In this document: piece by piece, positions 11,371 through 22,710 of the stretch
Layout of the letters: each line of letters opens with the position of its first letter
How positions within the stretch are numbered: position 1 is the stretch's first letter
NCBI GenBank assembly: GCA_963921195.1
Contig: OY992537.1
Location: 15,711,125-15,775,124, forward strand
Length of the DNA stretch: 64,000 nt
Direction of reading: 5' to 3'
From: Pegoplata infirma
Lineage: Eukaryota; Arthropoda; Insecta; Diptera; Anthomyiidae
Notes under the pieces: generated by a model
What the model was told of the DNA's origin: nothing
What the model saw: only the letters and a program-made list of their open reading frames with translations
Databases searched by the model: none
Made by a program: the position numbers and the translations under genes

Positions 11371-11445
11371 GTGGGGAATCGATCCCGCAATCAGCTACAT
11401 TCTGGCCAGGCACTCTACCCATGGTGCCAAAGTCACTTGATAATT
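11371..11445 (-). other. tRNA-like (SINE-head-like) sequence
   Basis: On the minus strand GGCAC...GTGCC forms a D-arm-like 5-bp stem containing a box A-like TGGCACCATGGG, and GGATCGATTCC about 45 bases on differs by one base from the Pol III box B consensus. Acceptor-stem pairing and the T stem are poor, so a working tRNA is unlikely; a tRNA-derived SINE head is the better guess. Confidence 0.4.
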
Positions 11446-11680
11446 TTATATTTCTATAAATAATTTTTTGAATTTTTTGTCTACAAAAAAATATCTAACA
11501 CAAGTAGGTAAAAACTAATGACTTCTCTTTGAAAAATGCCAACAATTAAAAAAAAAAAAAATAATAATGTGTACAAATCATTAAAAATTAAAGAAGAATC
11601 ACTTATTTTTACTTACAGAACAAAAATAAATGACTTTAAAAATTGAATGCTAATGAAAGTATTTGTTTTTTATGTTGTTA

Positions 11681-12269
11681 CAGTAGAATCTCGCAAATTA
11701 GAACCACTTTGTTCCTCGGGTAGTTCTAATTTCTGAAAAGTTCTAATTTCTGGATATTTTTTTTTTCAAAGAAAATTATAACATAATAATAAAAACAGTT
11801 GCGACTGCTTTATTTTAACACAAAACTATTTTTTTGTTAATATTAAATTACTATAACACATTAAATTTGTAGAAAACACTTTTAAGGGCTTTGAAATGAG
11901 AAATAACAGGCGTTACATCGATTATATCATCGTCACTGCTATTTTTTCCGTCATTAAACCCATCTTCATTCAATTTTTTGATTTCTTTTACACTTATGGA
12001 ATTGTGAAAATAAAAACAAACAAAAAAGTCTAAAAATTAGAACCACTGGTTCTAATTTTAGAGCGTTAACTAAATACAATTCAGGTTTTCCCCTATTTAG
12101 TTAAAAAAAAAAACTATAAAAAAAATATTTTGTAGTGTAAATAAAAACAAACCTTCCAGAAATTAGAACCACAGGTTCTTATTTTAGAGCGTCCAATACA
12201 TTAAAATAGCCGGTTCTAATTTCTGGACAGTTCTAATTTGTGAGAGTTCTAATTTGTGAGATTCTACTG
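11681..12269 (-). mobile_element. pogo/Tigger-like non-autonomous element with TA duplication
   Basis: The ends are CAGTAGAATCTCGCAAATTA and, reversed, CAGTAGAATCTCACAAATTA, with TA on both sides (11679-11680, 12270-12271). The motif TTAGAAC/GTTCTAA is repeated several times near both ends. Inside, the minus strand at about 11880-12000 reads KKLNEDGFNDGKNSSDDD followed by IIDVTPVISHFKAL, resembling the acidic C-terminus of pogo-type transposases. Most of the transposase is gone, so this is an internal-deletion derivative of about 589 bp. Confidence 0.75.
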
Positions 12270-12444
12270 TATTTTTGAAACAAAGAACAGAAATAGTCAT
12301 TTAAAAAAACTGAACATCGAACAAATGTTTTTTCTTTTAAAAACAACAAAACGTAAAACTTTTTAAATAAACTACAAACAGTTAATGACTTAATTTTTTG
12401 AGTGTTTATGATATTATCATCATTATAGATTATTTATTGCTTTA

Positions 12445-13044
12445 AAATAGTCTTGACCATCGTTCTAGACCACCTGACTACTGCCGTACATGCTGCTGTA
12501 TCTTTCCCAATCAGCTTTTTGAGGGTTTCGGCCCTGTGGTAATGTCGGTTCGTCAATCCCAAGCCTAAACTCGATGTATCGATGGTCCAACAAGGATACC
12601 ACATCAAGAACACGCCAATACCTTAGCATTGTACTCGCCTTATTGTTAGATAAGGTAAGATCAACGACCTGTTGTCTTAGTTGAGGGACAAAAGTTGGAG
12701 AATTTCCAACATTTTGAATCACCAAATTTAAAAACAAAATAAAGTCCTCTGCGTATCGTACCACTCTAATTAACCCCACCGAAGGGGGGATAAATAGAGT
12801 CATAGGACAGATAAAACAATTGTCTCTACCAATTTACCTCCCTTACGAAATCGCACACTAATTGCAACCACATCTTGGCAACAGAATTGCCTCAACACCG
12901 AACTCCCGTTTGTCTTAGGGACAATCATACAGGCCCGAGGCCGAACTGATGTTGAGTCATACCAGACTGAACCCCATCTAATCATACTTAAACCACAAAC
13001 ACGTCCTTTGACTGCCCGTGGTTCTTGTATTAAGATTATGCAAC
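12445..13044 (-). pseudogene. RNase H-type LINE, AP-endonuclease domain fragment
   Basis: Minus-strand reading, from about 13040 down, gives the start of the apurinic-endonuclease domain used by LINEs to nick the target: CIILIQEPRAVKGRVCG (QEP motif), SVWYDSTSVRPRACMIVPK and DVVAISVRF. The frame then changes and continues near 12800 with LIRVVRYAEDF, NVGNSPTF, VVDLTLSNNKA and SLLDHRYIEF, where the usual SDH catalytic motif has become LDH. The segment between the two parts is shorter than in related proteins, so some of the domain is deleted. It is cut at its 5' side by the poly(A) end of the J element at 13045. Confidence 0.7.
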
Positions 13045-15345
13045 TTTTTTTTTTACTTTGAGCCAACACTCAGGGGATGCGCCATACTAATACAGTGCAT
13101 TGTGTTGGTATTAGGAAAAAAGGTTATGAGGAGGAGGAAAGAGGAAGTAGTGTTTATGGACGTTTAGTTAAAACTTTTCCAAATCGTAGTTGAATGGGAA
13201 ACGACTTAGAAACGAATTCTCTCTGTAATGCGTAGTGCGATTCATTGGACTATCGACAACAAACGGATGTGATCTACTGGATTGACGAGTATTGCGAACG
13301 TACACCCGAGTCTCGGGGATAAGTCCACTTATCTCAGCAGAGCACTTACCATGATAATATCGGTAGAACAATGACGCACAACCCACGTTCCGACGATGCT
13401 CCAATGAATCAATAGAGTTGGATACCCTACTCTCATTGATGAGCTTCAACGCACTCCTTTGCACCCGGTCCAAGAACTTCAAAACAGACTTTGAAGCACT
13501 GCCCAGATATAGGAGTTGTATTCCAACTTCGGTCGGATATAGGCGGTATAAATAGTAAGAAGGTCAGACGGAGTGAAGTAATTTTTGCACCGTTTTAAGA
13601 AACCAAGGCACTTGACTGCATCTTTCGACACTTGAAAAACATGTTGATTCCAGCGAACGTCACATTGTATTTTCATACCCAGAACATCAAGAGTGCCTGA
13701 TTCCTCAATATTTATACCACCCATGGATACAGATGACGTTGATTCCACAGATCGTATGTGGGTCAACATGCAACATTGGGTCTTGCGAGCATTAAAATCG
13801 ACCCTATTCGCCAGACCCCACTCGGAGATTGTAGAAGGGTCATGATTAAGTGTGTTATTCAGTCTCATGGCCTGAACCTCTACAAGGCTAGGCCAATGAT
13901 CACAAGAAAATTAATGACAAATATTGCTGTCATCTGCATAAGGGTATATAGGATTGAAAATTTGACTAAGAAGGTCGTTTAGAAAAATTAGGAAAAGGGT
14001 AGGAGAAAGAACGGAACCTGTGGTACCCCTAAATTAAGCTGAAACTCGTTGTATGAAACCCCATCCAAAACAACACGTATAGTGCGGTTCCCGAGAAAAC
14101 TCGATATAAATCGAGAGAAATCATCACCTACACCAAGTGCAATAAGTTTTGTGTGTGTCGTCATGCCACACACGATCAAATGCCTTGGAGCCACCACTTT
14201 ACTCTCACTAAGTTGGTGTATGTATTGACTCCAACGCTCCGTAAGAAACGCTAACAGGTTTCCCGTAGAACGACTTCTACGAAAGCCATACTGTCGATTC
14301 ACAAGATGGAAATTAACCATGCTCTCCATAACCTTCGCGAGCGCAGAGCAACTTGCAATTGGGCGGTAATTGTCAGGGTTTGTGGCCTCACCCTTTTTAG
14401 GGATGGGCTGAACTTTGGCCACCTTCAAGCAAGAGGGAAGACCCCTCCACGGTAGGAAAAGCTAAAAAGTTTAGCCAATGGACGAGCGAGCGTCGAAGAG
14501 CAATGTTTCAGCGCCAGTGCAGAAATTCCGTCAGGCCCCGGAGACTTGTTCACATTGAGATCATCAAGAACCCTTTTTACACACACGATCAAATGCCTTG
14601 GAAATATCCAGAGCCACCACTTTACTCTCACCAAATTGGTGTATGGATCGACTCCAACGCTCCGTAAGGAACGCTAACAGGTCTGTTAACGTTCTAAACG
14701 CTGTTCGTATAGAAGCTTTTCATGTCTGGGTACTTTGTCACATTCATTTCTCGCCTGTTTACGTAGCCGAACAGTAACTGCGGTTTTGTCATTCCGCCAG
14801 TTATTGAATGCATCCTCTCTGGATCTGATTGCATTCATGCACGTCTGAATTAACCAACACTTATGTTGGTTATCACATTTACAATCATTTCTGCAGCAGC
14901 GTTGACATTGCCATCTAGAAAACAGAGCTCCCAGTTGAAATGTCGAAAGAAATCATTGAGCTCAGCCCAACGAGCCTTTTCATAGACAAATATCGAGCGT
15001 TTCGGCGCTGGATGAGAAGCACTACTAATTGCCGAATATGGAAAGGTTGCAGAAATGATAAGGTGATCCGAATTGCCGTGAGGCGCAAGTAACTCAACTT
15101 TGTACTTTTCAGGGTGCGAAGTGAGGAAAAGGTCAAGAATATTATGAAACTGCCCTTCAACACACGGAATATGTGTTGGGTCATTCACTAGTTGCACAAG
15201 GTGGTTGTGTGCAGCGAAGAGCTCAACGTAATGGCCTTCAGGATTCGTGTGGCTGGAATAACGAAACCAGGAAGAATCTCAAGAATTCTAGTGATGCGTC
15301 GGAAATGGAGTCAAAGGCACCATGTGACCTCTCCGTTTCCATATT
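13045..15345 (-). pseudogene. J-type LINE, longest copy (endonuclease, RT, C-terminus, poly(A))
   Basis: A jockey/CR1-like non-LTR element without RNase H, read on the minus strand. 15345-14850: end of endonuclease with LVNDPTHIP, ILDLFLTSHPEK and GNSDHLII (the SDH motif). 14850-14690: basic linker. 14630-13870: RT with NKSPGPDGI, KVQPIPKK, NPDNYRPIA and catalytic YADD near 13935. 13868-13168: thumb and C-terminus (YIRPKLEYNSYIW, DRVQRSALKLIN, SRSHPFVVDSPMNRT). An A tract (T run 13045-13054 on plus) ends it beside another LINE's endonuclease. Several frame changes make it inactive. About 105 bases of RT occur twice (see 14578-14690). Copies near 7004, 17540, 25480 and 34480. Confidence 0.85.
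14578..14690 (-). repeat. Duplicated RT segment inside the J element
   Basis: This stretch repeats 14160-14262 (landmarks CACGATCAAATGCCTTGG and CTCCAACGCTCCGTAAG). It encodes the same RT part (LLAFLTERWS, ESKVVA) but is placed before the RT start motif NKSPGPDGI, out of the normal domain order. The upstream copy keeps ten bases (AAATATCCAG) that the proper-place copy has lost. Confidence 0.75.
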
Positions 15346-15810
15346 TGGGCTCCTATAGAGAAACCGGTCATAATCCCCATATTAGTTGTGGGGACTATGA
15401 CCCTTTCCAAAACGGTCATACTCTCAATGGGAATTATATCCGTTCCTTGTTGGGATTACCCACATTGATGTTATTGGTACTAAAAATAATTCCATAGCAA
15501 TATCGGTCATAATTCCTGTTTTTGCGGAGAGGATGGGTTTAATGTATGGATTTTGTAATCCCTAAGCCCGGCCAAAGGCCAGTCACGAAGAAAAACTTTT
15601 AAGACAAAAAAATATTTATATAATTATTAAGATTATGACCAACTAGTATAGTAAACATAATCCTTATAATGGGGATTATGGCCACTCGTTACCTGGTCAT
15701 TATCCCCATTAAACTGGGAGTTATTTCCATTTTTTATTGGGATAATGTTCAAATAATTTTCGGTCATAGTCACTACTGGGTAAAAGAAATGTCGATCTTA
15801 TAGTCCATTT
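15346..15810. repeat. Element rich in paired GGTCATAATCCCC motifs
   Basis: GGTCATAATCCCCA at 15367 faces TGGGGACTATGACC near 15395, a hairpin with one mismatch. A second hairpin, TAATGGGGATTATGG with its partner CATTATCCCCATTA, lies at about 15675-15705. More single copies of GGTCAT and GGGATTA lie between. This looks like a palindrome-rich non-autonomous element next to the J LINE end. I could not fix its termini. Confidence 0.5.
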
Positions 15811-16787
15811 TTACAGATCTGTTACACCCTTACTATGTGATCTTCATATATAAATATTTTTCCCTTAGAAAATTCCATTCCCCCTCCCTGGAACAGCGCC
15901 TGGGATATAGTAATTCCCTTATATATATTTTTTTTAAATTAACCCCTATTTTCTCCCAGTGTACCTAGATTACTATCTTTAAAATATAAAAAAAATACAA
16001 AATCCTAACAAATTGCAACATAAGTACAATTGTATATTACAAGGATTTGTAATGTTTTTGTTATTGTTAAATTTTAAAGTTACGCTAATAATAATGTCAA
16101 AAATAATACAGGGTTGGATTATTTTAGTTTACGAAAGGTAAGTTATCGACAAACAACAACAAGAAAAATTGAAACTTTACCGAATTAGGCTGCTTATAAA
16201 GGGGTATATCGTATACAAATATCTGTCTCTACCAACAACTGTGCTATTTGCCCATTACAAACAACATGTATTTAATGAGAATATTGTTAAATTGGAAGAC
16301 TCTGAAATGTGATACGCCCAACCACAATAATAAAAATAAAAAAAGAATTTTCCAAAAATTAAAACAAATAGAAATGGAAAGGAATTAAATACACAATTGT
16401 ACATTACAATTGTAGTTTTGAAAGGCCGAGTGAGGCAACCAAATGAAATGAGCATAATTCCCCTTTCAATGGATAGATGGATGGATGGCTGGATGGATGA
16501 CTGTGGAAATGATGATAATACTTTTTGTGCAATGTTCATTTTCACTTTTTGAATGCAGCTTGACTTGTGCAACAAAATTTTTTTTTGTTTTTTCTTATAA
16601 TCCTTCTTGAAAACAATAAAAAGGGAAACATTAGTCTTACGTCAAAAATCGTTGAAAAAACAGATGTTTGATGGACAATTGCAAAAAAATTCAATATTTT
16701 TTTATTTTATTTTTTTTGCATAAAATAAAACAGAAGAATTATCACCAAAAAGGTTTCTTATTATCTTTGAAAATAATAAAAAAAAAA
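15811..16787. other. No gene; GGAT microsatellite
   Basis: An imperfect GGAT/GGAC tandem lies at about 16466-16502. The rest is AT-rich and unassigned. Confidence 0.4.
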
Positions 16788-17365
16788 AAAACAAGTAGAA
16801 AGTTAAATTCAACTTGGCCGAATCGGTGAATACCCTCCACAATTCTAAATGAAAAAAATTGTTTACAAATTTTGACTACAAATAATTTATTTTGAGTATA
16901 TTTCGCAGTGCCTCAAATCTCACTGTCGGCTATTCACTTCGGAATAGCAAGAAGTGATTCCATTGCAGCATTTTCCTAGCAGTTCATAACTTTCGGTATT
17001 AAACCATACACCCCTCCTTAAGAAAGTTTAGGTTTTGTAATAATGGTGACAAAATCGGGCACTGGAACATCATACCCCTTTATTTAGAACTTTAAAAATT
17101 GTTAACACGAAAATCCTGTTTTCGAGTTATTGTAAAATAATTACAATGTTCGACACCAAAAACCTCGCAGTGAAATATCCAACTGATTGTTATAGATTTT
17201 GCTCTCCTGATTTCAAAATGGACATCCAAATTTATCTATCACGTACAGTTTTTGAGATATTCGATGTTAAAAAGTAAAAAAAGCAATCACTTAGCACTTT
17301 TGCGGTCCACTGTTATTCTTACATTGCTTCCACAAACTGGGACTTGACTTTATATTTGCAACTTT
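16788..17365. repeat. Start of a dispersed GTATAAAA-type repeat plus piece of the CCCAGC element
   Basis: ACAAGTAGAAAGTTAAATTC then CTTGGCCGAAT and ATACCCTCCAC at about 16792-16845 match the start of the dispersed repeat copies at 21705, 44281 and 54066. From about 16980 to 17350 the sequence parallels parts of the CCCAGC-ended element at 48532-50100 (for example ATGGTGACAAAATC and GACATCCAAATTTATCTATC). Both are partial. Confidence 0.5.
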
Positions 17366-17539
17366 AGTGAGAAGGTTTCGGCTTAAGTAACCTTAATGAC
17401 AAGCAAATATTGGTGCATCTTAGGTAATAAGGGGATAGTCGGGAAATATGTCACTGAAATTCAGCTATTCCTGACTGTTTTACAACCAGGAAACCTGTTT
17501 ATAGGTTTGTTGGCAGCCCCAACACTACGATAGGAAGAA

Positions 17540-18985
17540 TTGGCCTAATCAGTCAATCATTCCTAAATTGATCAGGAAAATTAGGTATGGAAATAAGGAA
17601 AAAGGGAGAAGTATTTGTGGATATTGGATTTAAACTTTTGTAAGTAATAAGTGACAGAAAAGACCTCTGAAAGGAGTTTATTCCGCATACGAATTCTTCG
17701 ACTGAAAAACGATTTTTTTCTTTAATGCGTTGTGCGAAACACAGGACAATCAAAATACAAACGGTTGTGCTCTACAAGACAAGCGATTATTACGAACAAA
17801 CACACCGGCCTGGGGAACACTTTTATTTATCTCAGATGAACACCTCCCATGATAATATCGATAGAATAGTGTCACACAACCCACATTCCGACGATGCTAT
17901 AATAAGTCAATAAAGTTCGATACACTACTCTCACTGATAAGCTTCACCGCCCACTCCTGAACACGGTCTAGAAGCTTCAGAATAGACTCAGAAACCTCTG
18001 CCCATATATGATAGTTGCATTCCATTTTCAGCCGGATATAGCTGGTATAAATATTAAGGAGATCGGATGTATTGAAGTAAATCTGGCACCATTTCAAAAA
18101 ACCAAGGCACTTGAATGATTCTTTCGACACTTGAAATACGTGTTTATTTCAACGGACATTACTTGTCCAGAACATCAAGGGTATCCAATTCCTCATAACT
18201 ATATCATCCTTAGCTACATATGACAAGGCTTACGCCACAACCCGTCTGCTGGTTAACATACAACATTGGGGTTTCGAGCATTAAAATCAATCTTATTTGC
18301 TCCTCCCCTCTCGAAGATTGTAGAAAGGTCTTGGTTGAGTGGGTCATTCATGTTCTGTCTCATGTCCTCCAGAGTTGTGAGTTCATCGAATGGAAATGAA
18401 TGGCATATATTGCTGTCATCTTCGAAAGTTTAGATCGGGTTAAAGGTCTGACCAAGAAGGTCATAAATAAAAAAAGAGGAAAAGAGTAGGAGAAAGAACA
18501 GAATCTTGCGTCACCCCTGAATTTAGCTGAAACTCGTTTGGTGAGACTCCATCTAAAACAACACGTATAGTGTGGTCTCTCAGAAAACTCGTTATAAATC
18601 GAGAAAGGTCATTACCGATACTAAAAGCAACAACATTAGCTTCGAGTGCCCCCTGCCGCACACGATCGAACTCCTTGGAAATATCTAGAGTAACCACTTT
18701 ACTCTTCTTAAAGTGGTGCAGTGACCGTCTTCAACGTTCCGATAGAAACGCCAACAGGTCATTTAAAAGTGAATTGGTATTTAAATACTTCACAAGATGG
18801 TGGTTAATCATGCCTTCTAACTCTTTGAAGAGCGCAAAGCAAATTTCGATTGGGCAGTAATTTTCAGGGTTGTTAGCCGCACACTTTTTAGGGATTGGCT
18901 GAACATTGGCCACCTTCCAGCATGATAAAAAGACTCCCGCTCAGTACGAAGAGCTTAAAAGGTTTGCCAATGGACGTGCTAACGT
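17540..18985 (-). pseudogene. J-type LINE, second long RT copy
   Basis: Minus-strand reading gives J-family RT. It starts with VQPIPKKCAANNPENYCPI near 18880, then DLLAFLSER, and VTLDISKEFDRVRQGALEAN (motif A Asp region) near 18690. IGNDLSRFITSFLRDHTIRV and LNSGVTQDSVLSP follow; the motif B Gly-Ser has become Asp-Ser. The catalytic box near 18425 is changed to EDDSN. The C-terminal part FKCLGFLKWCQIYFNTSDLL, YIRLKMECNYHIWAEV and LLDRVQEWAVKLI runs to 17897, with a decayed end near 17550. Many stops and frameshifts; the endonuclease is absent. It abuts a plus-strand RTE-like piece at about 18985. Confidence 0.75.
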
Positions 18986-19165
18986 ATAAGACCACTGTTT
19001 CAGGGGGAACTGACATAGCTAGTGAGCACCAGCTTCACGTTGCTACATTTCGTCTACGACTTGTGGACCAGGAAGAAAAGCCGAAAGGCATAATACATTA
19101 CGTCTTCAAGATCCCACCACTTCAGTTACCTATAATCAAACCCTACGATAAAATCAAGCACTAAA
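18985..19165 (+). pseudogene. RTE-like LINE endonuclease scrap
   Basis: On the plus strand this reads DVLTYKTTVSGGTDIASEHQ followed by LHVATFRLRL, resembling the end of the RTE-clade endonuclease where the catalytic SDH (here SEH) lies before a hydrophobic strand. The stretch is about 60 residues long, and the preceding part of the same open frame is J-element antisense. Opposite in strand to its J neighbour, so the two were joined by rearrangement or nested insertion. Confidence 0.5.
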
Positions 19166-19532
19166 CGAACAATATTAATGGTCAAATGTAGCGAAAGACT
19201 GTAAAGAATTTGCAAAGTCGGTTTTGGGCCCAAAGCAAGTAAAAATTAAGAAATTAAGCCATGGATAACCTTCGAAACCTAGTGCGAGATAGAAAATCGA
19301 AAACTTCTTCGAAACTTGCATATACGCTCCAAAACACCATCACTAAAATTACAGGCAAAATTAAAGCATCGCCAATTAGCACGCAAACCTGACCAGAAAT
19401 TTTAGAAATATGTATGCCAAACTTCAGGAACATCCAAGTTGTCTTTCGAAAGTTAGTGAGTTTTTAATAGACAGACAGACGGGCATCGATAGATCGTCTT
19501 AAAATCGATAGTGGATCATGAATATATATATA

Positions 19533-20844
19533 CGAGGGCGGATTAATAATTCCGTGGCTTTTCGAATGAAACAGTATCTCCTTTTAGCTCAATACACTTA
19601 GTGCAACATTTCTCTAATATTTTTTTCCTTTCCAAAAAAGGATTTTTCGAGGTCCATAAAATAGGTCGTTGTTTGTTGATTAAAAATTTCATCGTTGGAG
19701 CTAAATCTCTTTCCACCGAGCCATTTCGTTAGGTTTAGAAATAAGAAAAAATAGTCACTGGGACTAAATCCAGAGAATATGGCGGATGAGGTACTAATTC
19801 GTAGCCCAATTCATCGAATTTTGCCATTGAGTCTGCACACGTGTGCTCCCGTGCATTATCTTGATGAAAAATAATTTTTTTCTTGGCCATATGGAGCTGT
19901 TTTTTTTTTTAATCCTCGTTAAATCAGTCCAATAAGTTGGCATAATACTCGCTGTTTATTGTTTTTCCCTCTTCAAGGTAATTGATGTGGATTATCCGGC
20001 GTGCATCCTAAAAAGCTGTTGCCATCACCTTATTGGCCGACAAACTTACCTTGGCCATCTTTGGAACCGGTTCACCCGGAGAAACACATTGTTTAGACTG
20101 CTTCTTAGTTTCCGGAGTGTTGTAATAGATCCATGTTTCATCCACAGTTACAAAACGCCGCAAAAACTCATTCGAATTGCGGTCAAACAACTCGAAACAA
20201 TTCTTTGAAGTTGTCAAAGTTGTCATCTTGCAGACAGCATTCTTAAACCCAACTGATCATTTAAAATCGAAACAACACTGCCATATGAGCTGCCTATGGC
20301 ATCAACAATCTCACGCACTTTTACTCTTCGATCGGCCAACACCATATCGTGAACTTTTTCGGCATTTTCAGGTGTATTTACCTCATTTTTACTTGTGCGG
20401 CCACAACGAAAGTCAGTAAACCACTTTTTTACCATTGAATTCGATGGTGTAGAGCAGCGATACGCAGACACATACTATAACATTTATGCTTGTGTGGGTA
20501 GTAGCAAGCGAAAAGTCAACAAATTTGCTTAAGCAACAGAATTTTATAGTGTATGTGTGTTGACAGCGCACAAGCAGCGCCTATTCCCGCGGGAATAGGA
20601 ATTACAAAAATGCGTATCACTGGTGTAGAGTCAACATAGTATTTATCAAGCTTTTTCTTGGTTTGATTGACGGTTCGAAAAAAATAATGTTTAATAAACA
20701 GCTGTTAAACGCAAAGTAAATGACGGAAATTGCTCAAAATTTGACATTAGTCTATTTACAGGTGGTACATGATGGGAGCTGTGTTGCATTTCATATAACT
20801 ACGAGGTAAGTGCGAAAAGTCAATGAATTAATTATCCGCCCTCA
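19533..20844 (-). pseudogene. mariner (irritans-like) transposase relic with both terminal repeats
   Basis: A Tc1/mariner element of about 1.3 kb. Its ends are CGAGGGCGGATTAATAATTC and, reversed from the right, TGAGGGCGGATAATTAATTC, with TA on both sides. Minus-strand reading gives a transposase: KKWFTDFRCGRTS and ENAEKVHDMVLADRRVKVRE (DNA-binding half) at about 20430-20330, then FLRRFVTVDETWIYYNTPE (first catalytic Asp) near 20130, HQDNAREHT (second Asp) near 19860 and PYSLDL (third Asp) near 19775, the D34D arrangement of mariners. Frameshifts near 20224 and in the last third, plus stops, make it dead. The first part of the helix-turn-helix region is replaced by unrelated sequence (20475-20625). 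Confidence 0.9.
20580..20599. repeat. Perfect 20-bp palindrome inside the mariner 5' region
   Basis: CCTATTCCCGCGGGAATAGG is self-complementary over 20 bases and much more GC-rich than its surroundings. It lies in the segment (about 20475-20625) that replaces the expected N-terminal transposase coding sequence, so it probably belongs to a later insertion. Confidence 0.7.
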
Positions 20845-20955
20845 TACTTAATGGGGTCCTATAACTTTATTTCGAGGTGTTACAAACGGAATGACAAACT
20901 TATTTATGCCATCCATCACTTACAATAAGTGTAGGGTATAAAAATATTGAAAAAT

Positions 20956-21704
20956 TCAAATTTCACCCACAGAAGTCAAACCATTAGCAGTTTAGTATTC
21001 TGTTTCTCTTTTTGTTGATATTCAATAACAATTCTGACCATTTCCATTTCATATTTGTATTATGTATTTCAAAAAAACAATATCTAATAGGCTTATATTC
21101 AATTCTATAAATATGACACTTTGCTTTACTCGAATGTCAATTGTGTGTTGGGGTTTGCTGTTTTTTTTTTTTGCTTAAGTTGCAACCCTGTGTTGTTGCA
21201 TGCAGTATAATAATGTTTATTAACTGTGTTTTTTTAATGCCACACTACTACGCTTTCCAAATTGTTAGTTGACACTCAATTTGACTTAAAGAGTCCCATT
21301 TCAGCCAACATATGTTGCTTGCTGGCGGTTACTATGTCTTCTTCATCTTCGACTGGAGTTGTAACTTTCGTTGTCATTTAGTTTACATTTGATAACCTCA
21401 AGTGTCCTTATTTCGTTTGTTGCTCCTTATTGTTGTGTTGTTCTATTTAATGATGTGTTTTATGAGTACAAGGATTTCACTTACAGTTGGTTTACTTAGG
21501 ATGTGGTAGAGTAATATGGTACTATAACCTTTAATGGCACTACAGAGAGTAAAGTTTTAGGTTTGCACAAAAACTTTTGATTTTAACGTTGGTGTTAAAG
21601 TTGATATAACTTATTTGGAAAGAATTAAGCCCAGCACAATTTTTCCGCTCTAGGAAATTGCTGATTAAATCAAAGTTGGGTAAAGACAAAGAGGTTTGAT
21701 TAAA
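20956..21704. other. No recognisable feature
   Basis: AT-rich unassigned DNA with a T run near 21160. No domain-like reading frame or repeat pair was seen. Confidence 0.4.
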
Positions 21705-22359
21705 AACAAGTAGAAAAGTTAATTCGACTTGGCCGAATGCCCTTTTTAAGTGATAGTAAATTTTGTAACGTGAAAAAAATAATAATTTTGATTAATAATA
21801 TTTTATTTTATGTAAAAAAAAAAATTTTAAGTAATTTTTGAAAAAAAAAGATAATTTACAAAATTTTTTTTTGAGTGTAAATTTTTTTTTTTTTGAGTGT
21901 AAAAATATTTTTGAGTGACAAAAAGACGTTGTAAAATATTTTTGTGACATACCAATGTTTTTAAAACATGTTTAACGCGAATTTAAGGTGAAACTAATCT
22001 AAAATTCACGATTTTGCTTATAACTTTTGAACTACTAAACCGAATTGACTGAAATTCAATACGAACTAGGCCAGGGGAACGACAACGCTGGATTGGACTG
22101 ATTTCACTTGATTGCAATACAAACCTGACCAGGTAAATGCCCAACATATATGCCGAACTTCAGGAGCCTCCGTAAAGTCCTTCAAAAGTTAGCGTGTTTT
22201 TAACAGACAGACAGACGGACATCGCTAGATCGTCTTAAAATCGATCGAGGATCATGAATATATACACTTTATGGGGTCCTAGACCAATATTTCGAGGTGT
22301 TCCAAACGGAATGACAAACTTATATATACCCTCTATCATTAGAGTGGAGGGTATAAAAA
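21705..22359 (+). repeat. Dispersed GTATAAAA repeat, nearly full copy
   Basis: It starts AACAAGTAGAAAAGTTAATT and CTTGGCCGAAT, and ends ATACCCTCTATCATTAGAGT followed by GGAGGGTATAAAA. The core has CAGACAGACAGACGGACATC, GATCGTCTTAAAATCGATC and ACGGAATGACAAACTTATAT. Copies or parts lie at 16788, 19230-20955, 44281-45381 and 54066-54766. The CCCTC..GAGGG near the 3' end forms a small hairpin. No ORF. It resembles widespread dipteran non-autonomous repeats, but I cannot name its class. Confidence 0.75.
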
Positions 22360-22577
22360 CCGCCTAATACGCGACCGACGGAATCTGTTTTGTGGCCAGG
22401 AATGTGCCCTTTGTGTTCAGAGTTTTATTAAAGTGAACGATTTTTCGCTGTTTCCACCACGAATCGACAGGAGTCTATTTTAGTGATTGGTTAGTTTTTA
22501 TATCCGTCATACAAAATGGGATTTATTGTTTTTGTTATTTCTTGTCTAACACTTTAAAATATCAACCAGTACGCCCA
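22360..22577. other. Unassigned
   Basis: A short stretch between the dispersed repeat and the R2 LINE end. I see nothing specific in it. Confidence 0.4.
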
Positions 22578-22710
22578 GAGTGCTTCACTGGGATCTAGGG
22601 AGCTGTACGATCTTTCTGATTTGTCGGCTGTCAAAATTCAATATCTGAAGAGTTTCATAAGAAGCCCAAACTGGTTTAACGACAGTAAAACGTCAGCAGC
22701 CACTTACAAC
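22578..22710 (+). pseudogene. R2-type LINE, extreme 3' end
   Basis: CTTCACTGGGATCTAGGGAG, CTGTACGATCTTTCTGATTT and GTCAAAATTCAATATCTGAA match the plus-strand R2 C-terminus at 33752-33850 and the minus-strand copy at 40310-40380. It encodes the tail LGSRELYDLSDLS and SFIRSPNWFN region of ORF2. Immediately downstream the sequence enters the long CTAAC array, so the array sits where this LINE's terminal tail should be. It is strongly 5'-truncated. Confidence 0.75.

Larger units (their letters stand above)
19230..20955 (+). repeat. Dispersed GTATAAAA repeat interrupted by mariner
   Basis: 19370-19530 matches 22110-22258 (CAAACCTGACCAG, CAGACAGACAGACGG, GATCGTCTTAAAATCGAT, GGATCATGAATATATA). The match resumes on the far side of the mariner at 20847 with ATGGGGTCCTA, TTTCGAGGTGTT, ACGGAATGACAAACTTAT and GTAGGGTATAAAA near 20941. 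The mariner therefore inserted into an older copy of this repeat. The repeat itself has no ORF; its class is unknown to me. Confidence 0.75.
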
